A DNA stretch of 64,000 nucleotides, from the NCBI GenBank assembly GCA_021404785.1, contig QWHH01000005.1, positions 124,001-188,000 of the forward strand, written 5' to 3'. Shown piece after piece: positions 24,479 through 35,157 of this stretch. Source of the stretch: Lysobacterales bacterium PRO7. Its GTDB lineage: Bacteria; Pseudomonadota; Gammaproteobacteria; Xanthomonadales; Rhodanobacteraceae. The position numbers and the translations under genes are program-made. How positions within the stretch are numbered: position 1 is the stretch's first letter; each line of letters starts with the position of its first letter. The notes beneath the pieces were generated by a model, which was not told the DNA's origin, did not search any database, and worked only from the letters and a program-made list of their open reading frames with translations.

Positions 24479-24832
24479 ATGAAACATCTAATTCGGATCC
24501 TGCTGGCGCTTGGCGCGCTGCTCGCTCTTGGCGGTTGCGTCTATTCACCGGGCTACTACGCACGCCCGGGTGTGGTGTACGACGACGGCACGACGGACTA
24601 TGCGCCGGTCGATGGCTACGTCGGCGGCTATTACGCGCCCGGGTACTACTATTCCGATCCGTGGTGCTGTTATGGCAGCGCGTGGCCATGGTTTGGTGTT
24701 GGCGTTTACGGCAGCTATTACTACGGTGGCCATGGCCATTGGCACGGTGGCCGCGGCGGCTGGCAGGGCGGTAACACGCATGTCGCCCCACGTCCGTTAC
24801 CCGGTGCGGGTGCGCCGCGTCCGCGCAACTGA
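24479..24832 (+). CDS. Glycine/tyrosine-rich lipoprotein
   Basis: 117 residues with GGAGG 9 nt upstream. A lipoprotein signal is clear (LLALGALLALGGC, cysteine about 20). The mature part is low-complexity, dominated by G, Y, H and W (GYYAPGYYYSDP, GGHGHWHGGRGGW). It is probably outer-membrane anchored. No domain is recognised; similar short YxG-rich lipoproteins are common and uncharacterised. Confidence 0.75.
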   Translation: MKHLIRILLALGALLALGGCVYSPGYYARPGVVYDDGTTDYAPVDGYVGGYYAPGYYYSDPWCCYGSAWPWFGVGVYGSYYYGGHGHWHGGRGGWQGGNTHVAPRPLPGAGAPRPRN

Positions 24833-24872
24833 TCGCGGCGTCTGCGGGGCTGGCCACGTTCGGTGCGGATGC

Positions 24873-24884
24873 TATGATCGGTGC
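24873..24884 (+). promoter_or_regulatory. Extended -10 promoter placed for a leaderless transcript
   Basis: TGCTATGAT ends at 24878, exactly 6 nt before the ATG at 24885, and there is no Shine-Dalgarno sequence. Transcription would begin at or next to the start codon. Confidence 0.5.
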
Positions 24885-25364
24885 ATGCCTGCCGTTGCCG
24901 CCATCCATGTCGATCCGTTGCCGGGACGCTTTGCGTACCTGATGGGTCTGTACGCGGAAAACTACCATCGCCTGGCGCGATTGTTCGCACCGCAGGAACT
25001 AGGGACCGGCAGCTACGTCTCTTCAGTCGATGATGGACTCGATGTCCGCCTGGAAATCGTCGAGCGGCATCGCTACACACTCGAACTGCACCTGACCTAT
25101 TGCATCACCGATGCGTGCACCGGCGGACCGTCGCCGGCGGCGTGGCTGCGCATGTATCGCGACGCGCATGTCGCCGAAGTGACGCATTGCCATCCCGGAC
25201 AGCGGCTGTGGCGCGAACTGGGGCCCTTCGCGCCGGCCAAGACCGTATTTCAGCACCGCATGCGCATGGCGACCTTTCTCAACCGTTGGCTGGAATACCT
25301 GGCCGAGCAGGGCCATTCGCGCGCGACGCTCGTGGCGCTTTCTCCGTTGCCGGCCTGCGCCTGA
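24885..25364 (+). CDS. DUF1249-family protein
   Basis: 159 residues. The sequence (YLMGLYAENYHRLARLF, LEIVERHRYTLELHLTY, PAAWLRMYRDAHVAEVTHC, NRWLEYLAEQGH) follows DUF1249, the family of Escherichia coli YqiB. It is cytoplasmic and of unknown function; the family often neighbours cAMP phosphodiesterase genes, which is not the case here. It ends 3 nt before pgi, so the two are probably co-transcribed. Confidence 0.85.
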   Translation: MPAVAAIHVDPLPGRFAYLMGLYAENYHRLARLFAPQELGTGSYVSSVDDGLDVRLEIVERHRYTLELHLTYCITDACTGGPSPAAWLRMYRDAHVAEVTHCHPGQRLWRELGPFAPAKTVFQHRMRMATFLNRWLEYLAEQGHSRATLVALSPLPACA

Positions 25365-25367
25365 CGC

Positions 25368-26981
<1,614 letters not shown>

Positions 26982-27034
26982 AAAAGCCGAGCGATCGGCG
27001 CATACTCGACGCGTTCATCGTCAAGGAGAATGTC

Positions 27035-27457
27035 ATGAAGCTCGAAAAAGTCGTCTATACCGCGCAAGCCACCGCCACCGGCGGCCGCGACGGCCGCGCC
27101 AAAACCTCCGACGGCAAGCTCGATCTCAAACTCAATCCGCCGGTGGAAATGGGCGGCAAGGGCGAGGGCACCAATCCAGAACAATTGTTCGCCTGCGGCT
27201 ACTCCGCCTGTTTTCTCGGGGCGATGAAATTCGTCGCCGGCCGCGACAAGATCGCGATGCCCGCCGATACCTCGATCACGGGTTTGATCGGCATCGGCCC
27301 GATTCCGAACGGTTTCGGCATCCAGGCGGAACTGAAAATCTCGTTGCCCGGCATGGATCGCGTCGCGGCAAAGGCGCTCATCGACAAAGCGCATATCGTG
27401 TGCCCGTACTCGAATGCGACGCGCGGCAATATCGAGGTGACGCTGACCTTGGTCTGA
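27035..27457 (+). CDS. OsmC/Ohr-family organic hydroperoxide resistance protein
   Basis: 140 residues with AAGGAG 8 nt upstream. The two active cysteines are in [13 protein letters not shown] (C54 to C59 region) and [13 protein letters not shown] (about 128), the arrangement of Ohr thiol peroxidases. The length and ending [13 protein letters not shown] favour Ohr over OsmC. It reduces organic hydroperoxides through lipoylated partners. A flavin-dependent reductase gene follows 18 nt later. Confidence 0.92.
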   Translation: MKLEKVVYTAQATATGGRDGRAKTSDGKLDLKLNPPVEMGGKGEGTNPEQLFACGYSACFLGAMKFVAGRDKIAMPADTSITGLIGIGPIPNGFGIQAELKISLPGMDRVAAKALIDKAHIVCPYSNATRGNIEVTLTLV

Positions 27458-27475
27458 GCCGCAACGGAGCCGCCG

Positions 27476-28663
27476 ATGCAACACGATTTCGATTACCTCA
27501 TTGTCGGCGGCGGCATGACCGCCGACGCCGCGGCCAAGGCGATCCATGAAGCCGATGCCGAGGCGCGTATCGGCATGGTCAGTGACGAGTCGCACGCGCC
27601 CTACGAGCGCCCGCCGCTGTCCAAGGCGCTGTGGAAGGACAAGGCCGTCGAGGCCATCGACCTCGGCACAGCAAAATCGGGCACAACGCTGCATCTGGGA
27701 ATGCGCATCGTGGCGCTCGATCGCGTCGCACACACTGTGCGCGACGACCAGGGCGACACGTATCGCTATCGCAAGCTGCTGCTTGCCACCGGAGCCACGC
27801 CGCGCAAGCTGCCGTTCGCCGGCGAGCGCGTGATCAATTTCCGCACCCTGGATGATTACCTTGCGTTGCGTCGCTTCGCCAAGCCGGGTGCGCGCATCGC
27901 CGTTGTCGGCGGTGGCTTTATCGGCAGCGAACTGGCTGCATCACTGGCAAGCAACGGCAGCAAGGTCACGATGATTTTCCCTGGCGAGGCGATCGGGGCA
28001 GGGCGTTATCCCGCTGCGCTCAGCGACTTTCTCAATAGCTACTACCGCGAGCACGGAGTCGAGTTGCGCACGGGCGCCAAGGTCGATGACGGCAAGGCGG
28101 ACGCGAATGGTGTCGATCTTTTACTATCGGATGGATCGACGCTGCGTGTGGACGCAGTGGTTGCTGGACTCGGCGTGATACCCAATGTCGAATTGGCGCA
28201 GCAGGCTGGATTGAAAATCGACAACGGCATCGTTGTCGATGATCGACTGCGCACTTCCGATCTCGACATTTTTGCGGCCGGCGATGTCGCCAATTTCCAC
28301 AATGCCGCATTGGATACGCGCATGCGCGTGGAGCATGAAAACGCGGCGATCAGCATGGGTCATCACGCCGGACGCGTCATGGCCGGAGCAGACGAGGCAT
28401 ATACGACGCTGCCGTTTTTCTATTCCGACCTGTTCGATCTCGGTTACGAAGCAGTCGGCATGCTCGACGACCGGCTCGATGTGATCGAACACTGGACCAC
28501 GCCGTTCCGCGAAGGCGTGGTCTACTACCTCGACGATGACCGCGTGCGCGGCGTGCTGCTGTGGAACGTTTGGGGCCAGGTCGATGCCGCGCGCGAACTG
28601 ATCGCCGAGCGCGGACATCACGACGCCGAAAGCCTGCGAGGCAGGTTACCGAAGGCAGTTTAG
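27476..28663 (+). CDS. FAD-dependent pyridine nucleotide-disulphide/ferredoxin reductase
   Basis: 395 residues. The N-terminal FAD-binding fold shows YLIVGGGMTADAAAKAI and LLLATGATPRKLPF. The NAD(P)-binding fold has AVVGGGFIGSELAASLASNG, and a late FAD motif DIFAAGDVANF follows. The C-terminus has the reductase domain of the AIF/ferredoxin-reductase branch. The EARIGMV and YERPPLSK segments are typical of reductases for dioxygenases and P450s. No ferredoxin gene is adjacent. It probably shares a transcript with the Ohr-like gene, hinting at an oxidative-stress role. Confidence 0.88.
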   Translation: MQHDFDYLIVGGGMTADAAAKAIHEADAEARIGMVSDESHAPYERPPLSKALWKDKAVEAIDLGTAKSGTTLHLGMRIVALDRVAHTVRDDQGDTYRYRKLLLATGATPRKLPFAGERVINFRTLDDYLALRRFAKPGARIAVVGGGFIGSELAASLASNGSKVTMIFPGEAIGAGRYPAALSDFLNSYYREHGVELRTGAKVDDGKADANGVDLLLSDGSTLRVDAVVAGLGVIPNVELAQQAGLKIDNGIVVDDRLRTSDLDIFAAGDVANFHNAALDTRMRVEHENAAISMGHHAGRVMAGADEAYTTLPFFYSDLFDLGYEAVGMLDDRLDVIEHWTTPFREGVVYYLDDDRVRGVLLWNVWGQVDAARELIAERGHHDAESLRGRLPKAV

Positions 28664-29346
28664 CGAAGGGTTTTTACAAATCGGTCACCGCGCGGGCGAT
28701 ACCAGCGGTCGGCGTCCAAGGACCAGGCTACGGCAAAGGCCCTGCCGACGATGCTCTCGCGCGGTACGAAGCCGATGTAGCGCGAGTCCTTGCTGTTGTC
28801 ACGATTATCGCCAAGTACGAGGTACTTGCCTGCAGGCACGGTCATCGGCCCGAACGAGCGGTCGGCGTGGCGATTGGGCAACAGCATGATCGGATGCGAC
28901 TTGCCGGGCAGGTCTTCGCGCAGGTAATCGTGATCGAGCGTGCGCGTGACGCGAGGCAGGTCGGCATCGGCAGTTGCCGCCATCGCCGCGTACTCGACCG
29001 GCTTGCCGTTGATCGACAACTGTTCGTTTTGCATCTGAACCACATCGCCCGGCAATCCGATCACGCGCTTGACCAGGGTCATGCCGTCCTCGGGCGATGG
29101 GAAAATCACGATGTCGCCGCGCTGCGGATCGGCGCCGTGGGTCAGCCGAATCGTGGTGAACGGGATGCGCAGCCCATAGGCCTCCTTGTCGACGACGATG
29201 CGATCGCCTTCGATCAAGGTCGGGTTCATCGAACCACTAGGTACATACATCCAGTCCGCGACAGCGGAACGGAACACGAGCATCAGGCCGATAAAGAGAA
29301 ACAGCGAATGGTATTCGACAAGCAGGCGGCGTAAACGCGAATGCAT
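28660..29346 (-). CDS. lepB: Signal peptidase I
   Basis: 228 residues from ATG 29346 with GGAG 7 nt upstream; longer in-frame starts are rejected. One N-terminal membrane helix (SLFLFIGLMLVFRSAV) precedes the catalytic serine in MYVPSGSMNPTL (S39). The general-base lysine is in TLVKRVIGLPGD (K93), followed by GDNRDNSKDSRYIGFV. The S/K dyad is complete. It removes signal peptides on the outer face of the inner membrane. With a single helix and 228 residues it is shorter than the Escherichia coli enzyme and may be a second paralogue; it is not next to lepA or rnc here. Confidence 0.93.
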   Translation of the reverse strand: MHSRLRRLLVEYHSLFLFIGLMLVFRSAVADWMYVPSGSMNPTLIEGDRIVVDKEAYGLRIPFTTIRLTHGADPQRGDIVIFPSPEDGMTLVKRVIGLPGDVVQMQNEQLSINGKPVEYAAMAATADADLPRVTRTLDHDYLREDLPGKSHPIMLLPNRHADRSFGPMTVPAGKYLVLGDNRDNSKDSRYIGFVPRESIVGRAFAVAWSLDADRWYRPRGDRFVKTLR

Positions 29347-29500
29347 CGGCAGGCTCCGGCAAAAATTACCGATGCTTGACCCGTTTGGATTCCACGAGTT
29401 CCCCGTTGGCCAACGGACATGTGCGCGCACATGCCCTTGCAACGCGGCCGAAAAACCTGCGTGGCCGGCACGGCTCACGCAGGCTTGATGCGACATGGAA

Positions 29501-30025
29501 TCAGGAGGATCCCTTGCTCCGCCTGTACTGGCCGAAGCCAAGTCCGAGTAGGGCGAGCAGGGATGCGAGCCCGACGATTCCCCACATGCCCAGTGCAGGC
29601 GTTGCCGCCGTTGCGACGCACGCAGCAGTCAAGGTTACGTTGCCTGAGCCGGCGTCAAAATAGAAGCCAACGCCTTGCGAGAGTGTCGTTGAACCCGTAA
29701 TCGTGTATGACAGTGTCCCTGGCACGGATGCCGGGCCGGCATATGTCGTCGCACCGGTGCTGTCACCGACAAGGCGGAAACTGCCAGTGCCAGGACCGCT
29801 GACATTGATCGTGTAGATTTCGCCAACCTGGGGCGTGCCGGGTATCCCGTTGGTGTCGCCTGGCGCTACTGCGCCGGTAAACGAGATGGCTGAAAAATTC
29901 GTGCAGACCGTGCTTGCGGCTGTTGCCGACGGTTTTGCAGCAGCGTTCCAGTTTGCGTAGGCGCACAGCGGTGCGAGTACAGCAACTATTGCGGTGGTGA
30001 TGAGCTTCGAACGAACGGACTTCAT
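29501..30025 (-). CDS. Exported protein with sorting-type C-terminal membrane anchor
   Basis: 174 residues with a signal peptide (MKSVRSKLITTAIVAVLAP, cleavage after AYA). The mature part is rich in G, T, S and V and beta-strand-like. The C-terminus TPALGMWGIVGLASLLALLG followed by QYRRSK has the layout of exosortase-type signals (short motif, helix, arginine cluster) and most resembles IPTL-CTERM, with TPAL replacing IPTL. No exosortase gene is in the window. The function of the mature domain is unknown. Confidence 0.65.
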   Translation of the reverse strand: MKSVRSKLITTAIVAVLAPLCAYANWNAAAKPSATAASTVCTNFSAISFTGAVAPGDTNGIPGTPQVGEIYTINVSGPGTGSFRLVGDSTGATTYAGPASVPGTLSYTITGSTTLSQGVGFYFDAGSGNVTLTAACVATAATPALGMWGIVGLASLLALLGLGFGQYRRSKGSS

Positions 30026-30080
30026 GACGATCCCCTCAGTTGCGTGGTGGTGTGCTGCGCTGAATCCGGTTGCGATCCTA

Positions 30081-31277
30081 TCACATGCTCTCGAAAATCC
30101 CGGCCGCGCCCATGCCGGTACCGATGCACATGGTCACCATGCCGTACTTGAGCTTGCGCCGGCGCAGGCCGTGAACGAGCGTCGCCACGCGTACCGCGCC
30201 GGTGGCGCCGAGCGGATGGCCCAGCGCTATCGCGCCGCCGAGCGGATTGACCTTGGCGGGATCCAGGTTCAAGTCTTTCATCACGGCGAGCGATTGCGCG
30301 GCGAAGGCTTCGTTGAGCTCGATCCAGTCGAGTTGATCCTGCTTGATGCCGGTCTGCGCGCAGACTTTCGGAATCGCGGCCTTCGGGCCGATGCCCATGA
30401 TCTCCGGCGGTACGCCGGCGACGGAAAAACCAAGAAAGCGCGCGAGCGGTTTGAGGTTGTAATCCTTGAGCGCCTGTTCGCTCGCCAGCAACACCGCGCC
30501 GGCGCCGTCGGACATCTGCGATGAATTGCCGGCAGTGACGCTGCCACCCGCGCGGAACACGGTCTTGAGCTTCGCCAGCACCTCGAGCGTGGTGCCCGCG
30601 CGCGGACCTTCGTCGATCGTGATCGTGCGCGTGTCGTCAGCGGTGCCGCGTGTGGCGAGATTGGGGTAGTGGTCGGCGAGCGTGAACGGCGCGATCTCGT
30701 CAACGAATTCGCCTGCTGCGATTCCCGCCAGCGCCTTCGCGTGACTCGATACCGAGAACGCATCCTGTTCCTCGCGCGACACCTTCCATTGCTCGGCGAC
30801 TTTCTCGGCGGTGATGCCCATGCCGTAGGCGATGCCGATATGCTCGTTGTCGAACACACGCGGATTGAACACCGGGTGATAGCCCATCATCGGCACCATG
30901 CTCATGCTCTCGGTGCCGCCGGCGAGCATCAGATCGGCTTCACCGAGGCGGATGCGGTCAGCCGCCATCGCCACCGCTTGCAGGCCGGACGAACAGAAGC
31001 GGTTGACCGTGACCGCGGGAACGCCGTTTGGCAATCCCGCGAGCAGCACGGCGATGCGCGCCACGTTCATGCCTTGCTCGGCCTCGGGCATGGCGCAGCC
31101 GATGATGGCGTCGCTGATTTTCGATTTGTCGATGGAGGGGCATTGCGCCAGCGCAGCGTCAATGGCGAAGGCGAGCATGTCGTCCGGACGCGTGTTGCGG
31201 AACACGCCGCGCGGGGCCTTGCCGACCGGCGTGCGCTTGACGGCGACGATATAGGCGTCTTGGGTTTGTTTGGTCAT
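30081..31277 (-). CDS. fadA: Acetyl-CoA acyltransferase (3-ketoacyl-CoA thiolase)
   Basis: 398 residues, typical thiolase length. The acyl-enzyme cysteine is in [12 protein letters not shown] (about 93), [11 protein letters not shown] follows, the histidine is in [17 protein letters not shown] (about 352), and the second cysteine in [16 protein letters not shown] (about 385). It carries out the last, thiolytic step of fatty-acid beta-oxidation. It lies downstream of the fadB-type gene in the same orientation, with a 124-nt gap that holds a palindromic repeat element. Confidence 0.95.
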   Translation of the reverse strand: MTKQTQDAYIVAVKRTPVGKAPRGVFRNTRPDDMLAFAIDAALAQCPSIDKSKISDAIIGCAMPEAEQGMNVARIAVLLAGLPNGVPAVTVNRFCSSGLQAVAMAADRIRLGEADLMLAGGTESMSMVPMMGYHPVFNPRVFDNEHIGIAYGMGITAEKVAEQWKVSREEQDAFSVSSHAKALAGIAAGEFVDEIAPFTLADHYPNLATRGTADDTRTITIDEGPRAGTTLEVLAKLKTVFRAGGSVTAGNSSQMSDGAGAVLLASEQALKDYNLKPLARFLGFSVAGVPPEIMGIGPKAAIPKVCAQTGIKQDQLDWIELNEAFAAQSLAVMKDLNLDPAKVNPLGGAIALGHPLGATGAVRVATLVHGLRRRKLKYGMVTMCIGTGMGAAGIFESM

Positions 31278-31296
31278 GGAATTCTCTCTCTTTGCT

Positions 31297-31397
31297 CGTC
31301 ATTCCGGCATGGAATGCCGGAATCTAGAGCGCATGGATGCCGATCCAACCTTTCCGTCCATGGAATCTGGATTCCGGCAGTCCCTGCCGGGATGACG
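31297..31397. repeat. Palindromic intergenic repeat (REP/MITE-like)
   Basis: About 101 bp whose ends are inverted repeats (CGTCATTCCGGCA at 31297 and TGCCGGGATGACG ending at 31397). Inner hairpins include TTCCGGCAT facing ATGCCGGAA and CCGGCAG facing CTGCCGG. It lies between fadB and fadA and can form a strong RNA hairpin, which may influence relative expression of the two genes. Similar CGTCATTCCGGCA elements are scattered in many proteobacterial genomes. Confidence 0.7.
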
Positions 31398-31401
31398 TTA
31401 T

Positions 31402-33783
31402 TCAGTTCCTCAATGGTTTTCCCGTGTTCAGCGTGTGAGCGATGCGTGCCTGCGTCTTCTGATTCAGCGCCAGCGCGACGAAATGCTTGCGCTCCAGATC
31501 CAGCAACCACTGCTCGTCGATCAGTGAACCGCGTTCGATCTGACCGCCACACAGGGTGTCGGCGATGCGTGTGGCTATCTCCATGTCGTGCTCGGAAATG
31601 AAACGGCCTTCGAGCATGTTGACGAGGTTCGCCTTGAACGTCGCCGTGGCGACATCGCCGGCGGCCACGATCTGTCGATCCGGCAGTGGTGGCCGCCAGC
31701 CGGATTCGGCAAGCGCATTCGCCTCGGCTTTCGCCACGTAGAGCAATTCGTCGGCGTGGAATACGACAACGTCGCTCCAGCGCAGCAATCCCATTTCCTT
31801 GGCTTCGAGTGCGCTGCCAGACGTCTTTGCCATTGCCACGGTTTCGAATACACCCTTCAATGCAGTGAACACGTCGCCGCCGAAGGCATGCTGCGATGCG
31901 CGCAGGGCAAGCTCCTTCAAACCGCCACCTGCGGGCAACAGGCCGACGCCGGCCTCGACGAGGCCGATATAGCTTTCCAGTGCCGCGACCGTGCGCGCGC
32001 TGTGCATCTGCAATTCGCAGCCGCCGCCGAGCGCCATGCCACGCACCGCGGCGACAACCGGCACCAGCGCGTGCTTCACGCGCATGGTCGCTTGCTGGAA
32101 GCGCGCGATGAAACCATCCAGGTCCGTAGCCTTGCCGGACTGCAACATCGCGGCGGCTTCCTTGAGATTGGCGCCAACGCTGAAGGGCTCCGAATCCTGC
32201 CAGATCACCAGCGCCTTGCAGCCGCGCTCGGCCTCGTCCACTGCGCGCATGATCGCATCGAGCACGCCGGCGCCGATGGTGTGCATCTTGGATTTGAACG
32301 ACAGGATGCCGATGCCGTCTCCGCCGAGAGTCCACAGGCGCGCATCGTCGGTTTCGAAAATCGTGGTGCCGGTGTCGGGTCGTTTCGCTCCGAGTACGGT
32401 TTGCGGGAACAACTGGCGTTCGTATACGGGCGCATCGGATGGCGGCACCTGCTTGCCGGTGGATGCGGAATACGAACCGGATGCATCGTGTACACCGGCG
32501 CGTTTTGGATCCGCCGCCCATGCGGGTAGGGGCGACTTACTCATGGCCTTGCCGGCGGCGATGTCCTCGGCGATCCATTGGGCGACATCCGTCCATCCGG
32601 CCGCCTGCCAGGTCTCGAACGGGCCGAGTTTCCAGCCGTAGCCCCAGCGCATGGCAAAGTCGACGTCCCGTGCGCTGGCGGCGATGTCGCCGAGCCAATA
32701 CGCCGCGTAGTGGAAAAGATCGCGGTGTATCGCCCACAGGAATTGTGCCTGCGGATCGCTGCTCGTACGCAGCTTGGCGAACTGCTCGGCGGGGGATTTC
32801 AGTTTCAGGATTGCGGCGACCTCGTCGCTGACCTTGCCCGTCTGCGGTGCATAGTCGGCTTTGGCGGGATCGAGCACCAGAATGTCCTTGCCGACCTTGC
32901 GGAAGAACCCGGCGCCGGTTTTCTGGCCGAGCGCGCCCTTGGAAATCAGCGCGTCGAGCACGGCCGGATTCTTGAAGTAGGTATGCCAGGGATCGTTGGG
33001 CAGGGTGTCCTGCATGGTCTTGATGACGTGGCCCATCGTATCCAGACCGACGACGTCGGCGGTGCGATAGGTCGCGCTCTTGGGGTGTCCGATGGCCGGG
33101 CCGGTCAGCGCATCGACCACGTCGTAGCCGAGCTTGAACGCATCGGTGTGGTGCATCGTGGCCAGCATCGAGAACACGCCGATGCGGTTGCCGATGAAGT
33201 TCGGCGTGTCCTTGGCAAACACCACGCCCTTGCCGAGCGTGGTGGTCAGGAATGCTTCCAATCCAGCAAGAACCGCCGGATCGGTCTTGGCGCAAGGGAT
33301 GACTTCGACCAGATGCATATAGCGCGGTGGATTGAAGAAATGCACGCCGCAGAACCGGTGATGAAGTTTTTCATCAAGGACATCCGCCAATGCATTGATA
33401 CTCAGGCCAGAAGTATTGCTCGCCAATATGGCATTCGGAGCCACAAACGGAGCGATTTTGGCGTACAAATCCCGTTTCCAGTCCAGGCGTTCGGCGATGG
33501 CCTCGACAATGAGGTCGCAGCCCTTGAGCCATTCCAGGTTCGCATCGTAGTTGGCCGGCGCGATCGCACCGGCGCGGGTCTTGTCCGCCAGCGGCGCGGG
33601 CGACAATTTTTTCAAATTGTCGATGGCTTTCAGAACGATGCCGTTGGCATCGCCGTCCTTCGCGGTCAGGTCGAACAGGATCGTATCGACTCCGGCATTG
33701 GTCAGGTGCGCGGCAATCTGTGCGCCCATGACACCGGCGCCAAGCACCGCGGCCTTGCGGATCAGTAATGGTGAATTACTCAT
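31402..33783 (-). CDS. fadB: 3-hydroxyacyl-CoA dehydrogenase / enoyl-CoA hydratase bifunctional protein
   Basis: 793 residues from ATG 33783. The NAD-binding dehydrogenase domain is N-terminal (KAAVLGAGVMGAQIAAHLTN; HHRFCGVHFFNPPRYMHLVEVIP) and followed by its helical C-domain (FIGNRIGVF). The enoyl-CoA hydratase/isomerase domain is C-terminal (GANLKEAAAML; VVAAVRGMALGGGCELQMHS; LVEAGVGLLPAGGGLKELAL). This order is the reverse of Escherichia coli FadB and the same as in FadN-type proteins. It catalyses the second and third steps of beta-oxidation. It stands between a TetR gene and fadA in one apparent operon. Confidence 0.94.
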   Translation of the reverse strand: MSNSPLLIRKAAVLGAGVMGAQIAAHLTNAGVDTILFDLTAKDGDANGIVLKAIDNLKKLSPAPLADKTRAGAIAPANYDANLEWLKGCDLIVEAIAERLDWKRDLYAKIAPFVAPNAILASNTSGLSINALADVLDEKLHHRFCGVHFFNPPRYMHLVEVIPCAKTDPAVLAGLEAFLTTTLGKGVVFAKDTPNFIGNRIGVFSMLATMHHTDAFKLGYDVVDALTGPAIGHPKSATYRTADVVGLDTMGHVIKTMQDTLPNDPWHTYFKNPAVLDALISKGALGQKTGAGFFRKVGKDILVLDPAKADYAPQTGKVSDEVAAILKLKSPAEQFAKLRTSSDPQAQFLWAIHRDLFHYAAYWLGDIAASARDVDFAMRWGYGWKLGPFETWQAAGWTDVAQWIAEDIAAGKAMSKSPLPAWAADPKRAGVHDASGSYSASTGKQVPPSDAPVYERQLFPQTVLGAKRPDTGTTIFETDDARLWTLGGDGIGILSFKSKMHTIGAGVLDAIMRAVDEAERGCKALVIWQDSEPFSVGANLKEAAAMLQSGKATDLDGFIARFQQATMRVKHALVPVVAAVRGMALGGGCELQMHSARTVAALESYIGLVEAGVGLLPAGGGLKELALRASQHAFGGDVFTALKGVFETVAMAKTSGSALEAKEMGLLRWSDVVVFHADELLYVAKAEANALAESGWRPPLPDRQIVAAGDVATATFKANLVNMLEGRFISEHDMEIATRIADTLCGGQIERGSLIDEQWLLDLERKHFVALALNQKTQARIAHTLNTGKPLRN

Positions 33784-33824
33784 GAAAACCTCGTGATTCG
33801 AAACAATGACTTGCGAGAACTGCT

Positions 33825-34445
33825 TCAACCGGCTTTCAAACCGGCGGCAGCAAATTTGATCAGGTGTTCGGCCGCCAGATCGCGGTGTTGCAGCTCGGAC
33901 ATGCCCGGGCGACGTTTGATCACGCCGAAGTCGGCCATGGCGTAAGTCAGGGCGCCGCTGACGATATCCAGGCGCCAGTAGAGCTCTTGCTTGTCCAGAT
34001 GCGGCAACGCCTGGCCGAACGCGGCAACGAACTGTTTGAGGACATGACTGTAATTGTCATGCAGAAACTTGCGCAGGCGCTCGTTGTGCTCGGCGAAGGC
34101 GCGCGCCAGCACGCGCACGAAGCCGGCGCCGCCGTCGTCGGCCATCGAAAGCGCCAGGGCTGGGCGCACAAAGGCGCCAAGTACATCTTCCAATGTAAAT
34201 TTCGACTGTTTCATTACCGCCGCCAGCGCCGCCAGCCGCTCTTCGTTCAGGCTGTCCAGGCGCCGTCGGAAAACCTCGTTGACGAGGTTTTCCTTGGACC
34301 CGAAATGGTAATTGACTGCGGCCAGGTTCACGTTGGCCGATGCGGTGACCTGGCGCAGCGATGCGCCGGCAAAGCCGTGGCGTGCAAAAAGCGTTTCGGC
34401 AGAGTCGAGGATGCGCTGTTTGGTGGAAAAATGCGGGGCGTTCAA
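33825..34445 (-). CDS. TetR-family regulator of the beta-oxidation operon
   Basis: 206 residues from a TTG at 34445, with AGGA 7 nt upstream; no ATG fits the N-terminus. The TetR helix-turn-helix is standard (RILDSAETLFARHGFAGASLRQV, NVNLAAVNYHFGSKENLVNEVF). The C-terminal ligand domain resembles FadR/PsrA-type regulators that sense fatty acyl molecules, which suits its position 41 nt upstream of fadB. It probably represses the tetR-fadB-fadA transcript. Confidence 0.88.
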   Translation of the reverse strand: MNAPHFSTKQRILDSAETLFARHGFAGASLRQVTASANVNLAAVNYHFGSKENLVNEVFRRRLDSLNEERLAALAAVMKQSKFTLEDVLGAFVRPALALSMADDGGAGFVRVLARAFAEHNERLRKFLHDNYSHVLKQFVAAFGQALPHLDKQELYWRLDIVSGALTYAMADFGVIKRRPGMSELQHRDLAAEHLIKFAAAGLKAG

Positions 34446-34674
34446 ACGGATTTCCTGAATGCGGCGCCGGTTAGTCGAGCCCGGCGGAGGAGGCGATGGA
34501 ACGAGCGTTTGAATTCTAGTCGCGCCTGCGAATGCCGGTCAACGCGGATCGAAATGCAGATCGTGCGACGACCCTAGAATCCTTCGGCGTTTTGTGACGT
34601 AACCCCTCGGATTCCCGCGAAATTGGTGTTAACATTCACATCCTTTGCACAATCCCGAATTCGGAGAAAAACCC

Positions 34675-35103
34675 ATGGCGCTGGAGCGCACCCTATCCAT
34701 CATCAAGCCCGATGCAGTTGCAAAAAACATCATCGGCAAGATTTATTCGCGTTTCGAGACGAACGGCCTGACCGTCGTCGCCGCGAAGATGAAGCAACTC
34801 TCGCGTGCCGAAGCCGAAGGTTTTTATGGCGTGCATCGCGAGCGTCCGTTCTTCAAGCCGCTGGTCGAGTTCATGATCTCCGGTCCGGTGATGATCCAGG
34901 TGCTTGAAGGTGAGAATGCGATTGCCAAAAACCGTGACTTGATGGGTGCGACCGATCCGAAGAAGGCGGCGGCTGGAACGATTCGCGCTGATTTCGCGCA
35001 ATCGATCGACGCGAATGCCGTGCATGGTTCCGATGCCGTCGAAACTGCAAATGTGGAAATTGCGTACTTTTTCTCCGGGACTGAACTTTGCGTTCGTCCG
35101 TGA
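34675..35103 (+). CDS. ndk: Nucleoside diphosphate kinase
   Basis: 142 residues from ATG 34675 with GGAG upstream. Landmarks: [50 protein letters not shown], and the phosphorylated histidine in [12 protein letters not shown] (about 117). It transfers the gamma phosphate between nucleoside triphosphates and diphosphates. It opens the rlmN-pilF-rodZ-yfgM-bamB-der series. A 228-nt gap upstream holds the divergent promoter region shared with tetR. Confidence 0.97.
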   Translation: MALERTLSIIKPDAVAKNIIGKIYSRFETNGLTVVAAKMKQLSRAEAEGFYGVHRERPFFKPLVEFMISGPVMIQVLEGENAIAKNRDLMGATDPKKAAAGTIRADFAQSIDANAVHGSDAVETANVEIAYFFSGTELCVRP

Positions 35104-35157
35104 ACGCGAAGATCAAAAAGCGGCCATCCGTGGCCGTACTCTTCGAAATGAGCGGGC

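Noticed and set aside
24600-24780. Glycine/tyrosine/histidine repeats as a tandem DNA repeat or CRISPR
   Set aside because: The repetition is only at amino-acid level; no regular DNA unit or spacer exists.
26986-26999. Hairpin GCCGA/TCGGC after pgi as a terminator
   Set aside because: Short stem and no T-run.
34441-34513. TTCAAACG and CGTTTGAA as a PsrA-like operator for the TetR gene
   Set aside because: The half-sites are 57 bp apart and one overlaps the start codon; spacing does not fit the known site, so chance is likely.
35121-35136. Hairpin CGGCCA/TGGCCG between ndk and rlmN as a terminator
   Set aside because: Stem of only 6 bp and no T-run follows; the two genes may be co-transcribed.
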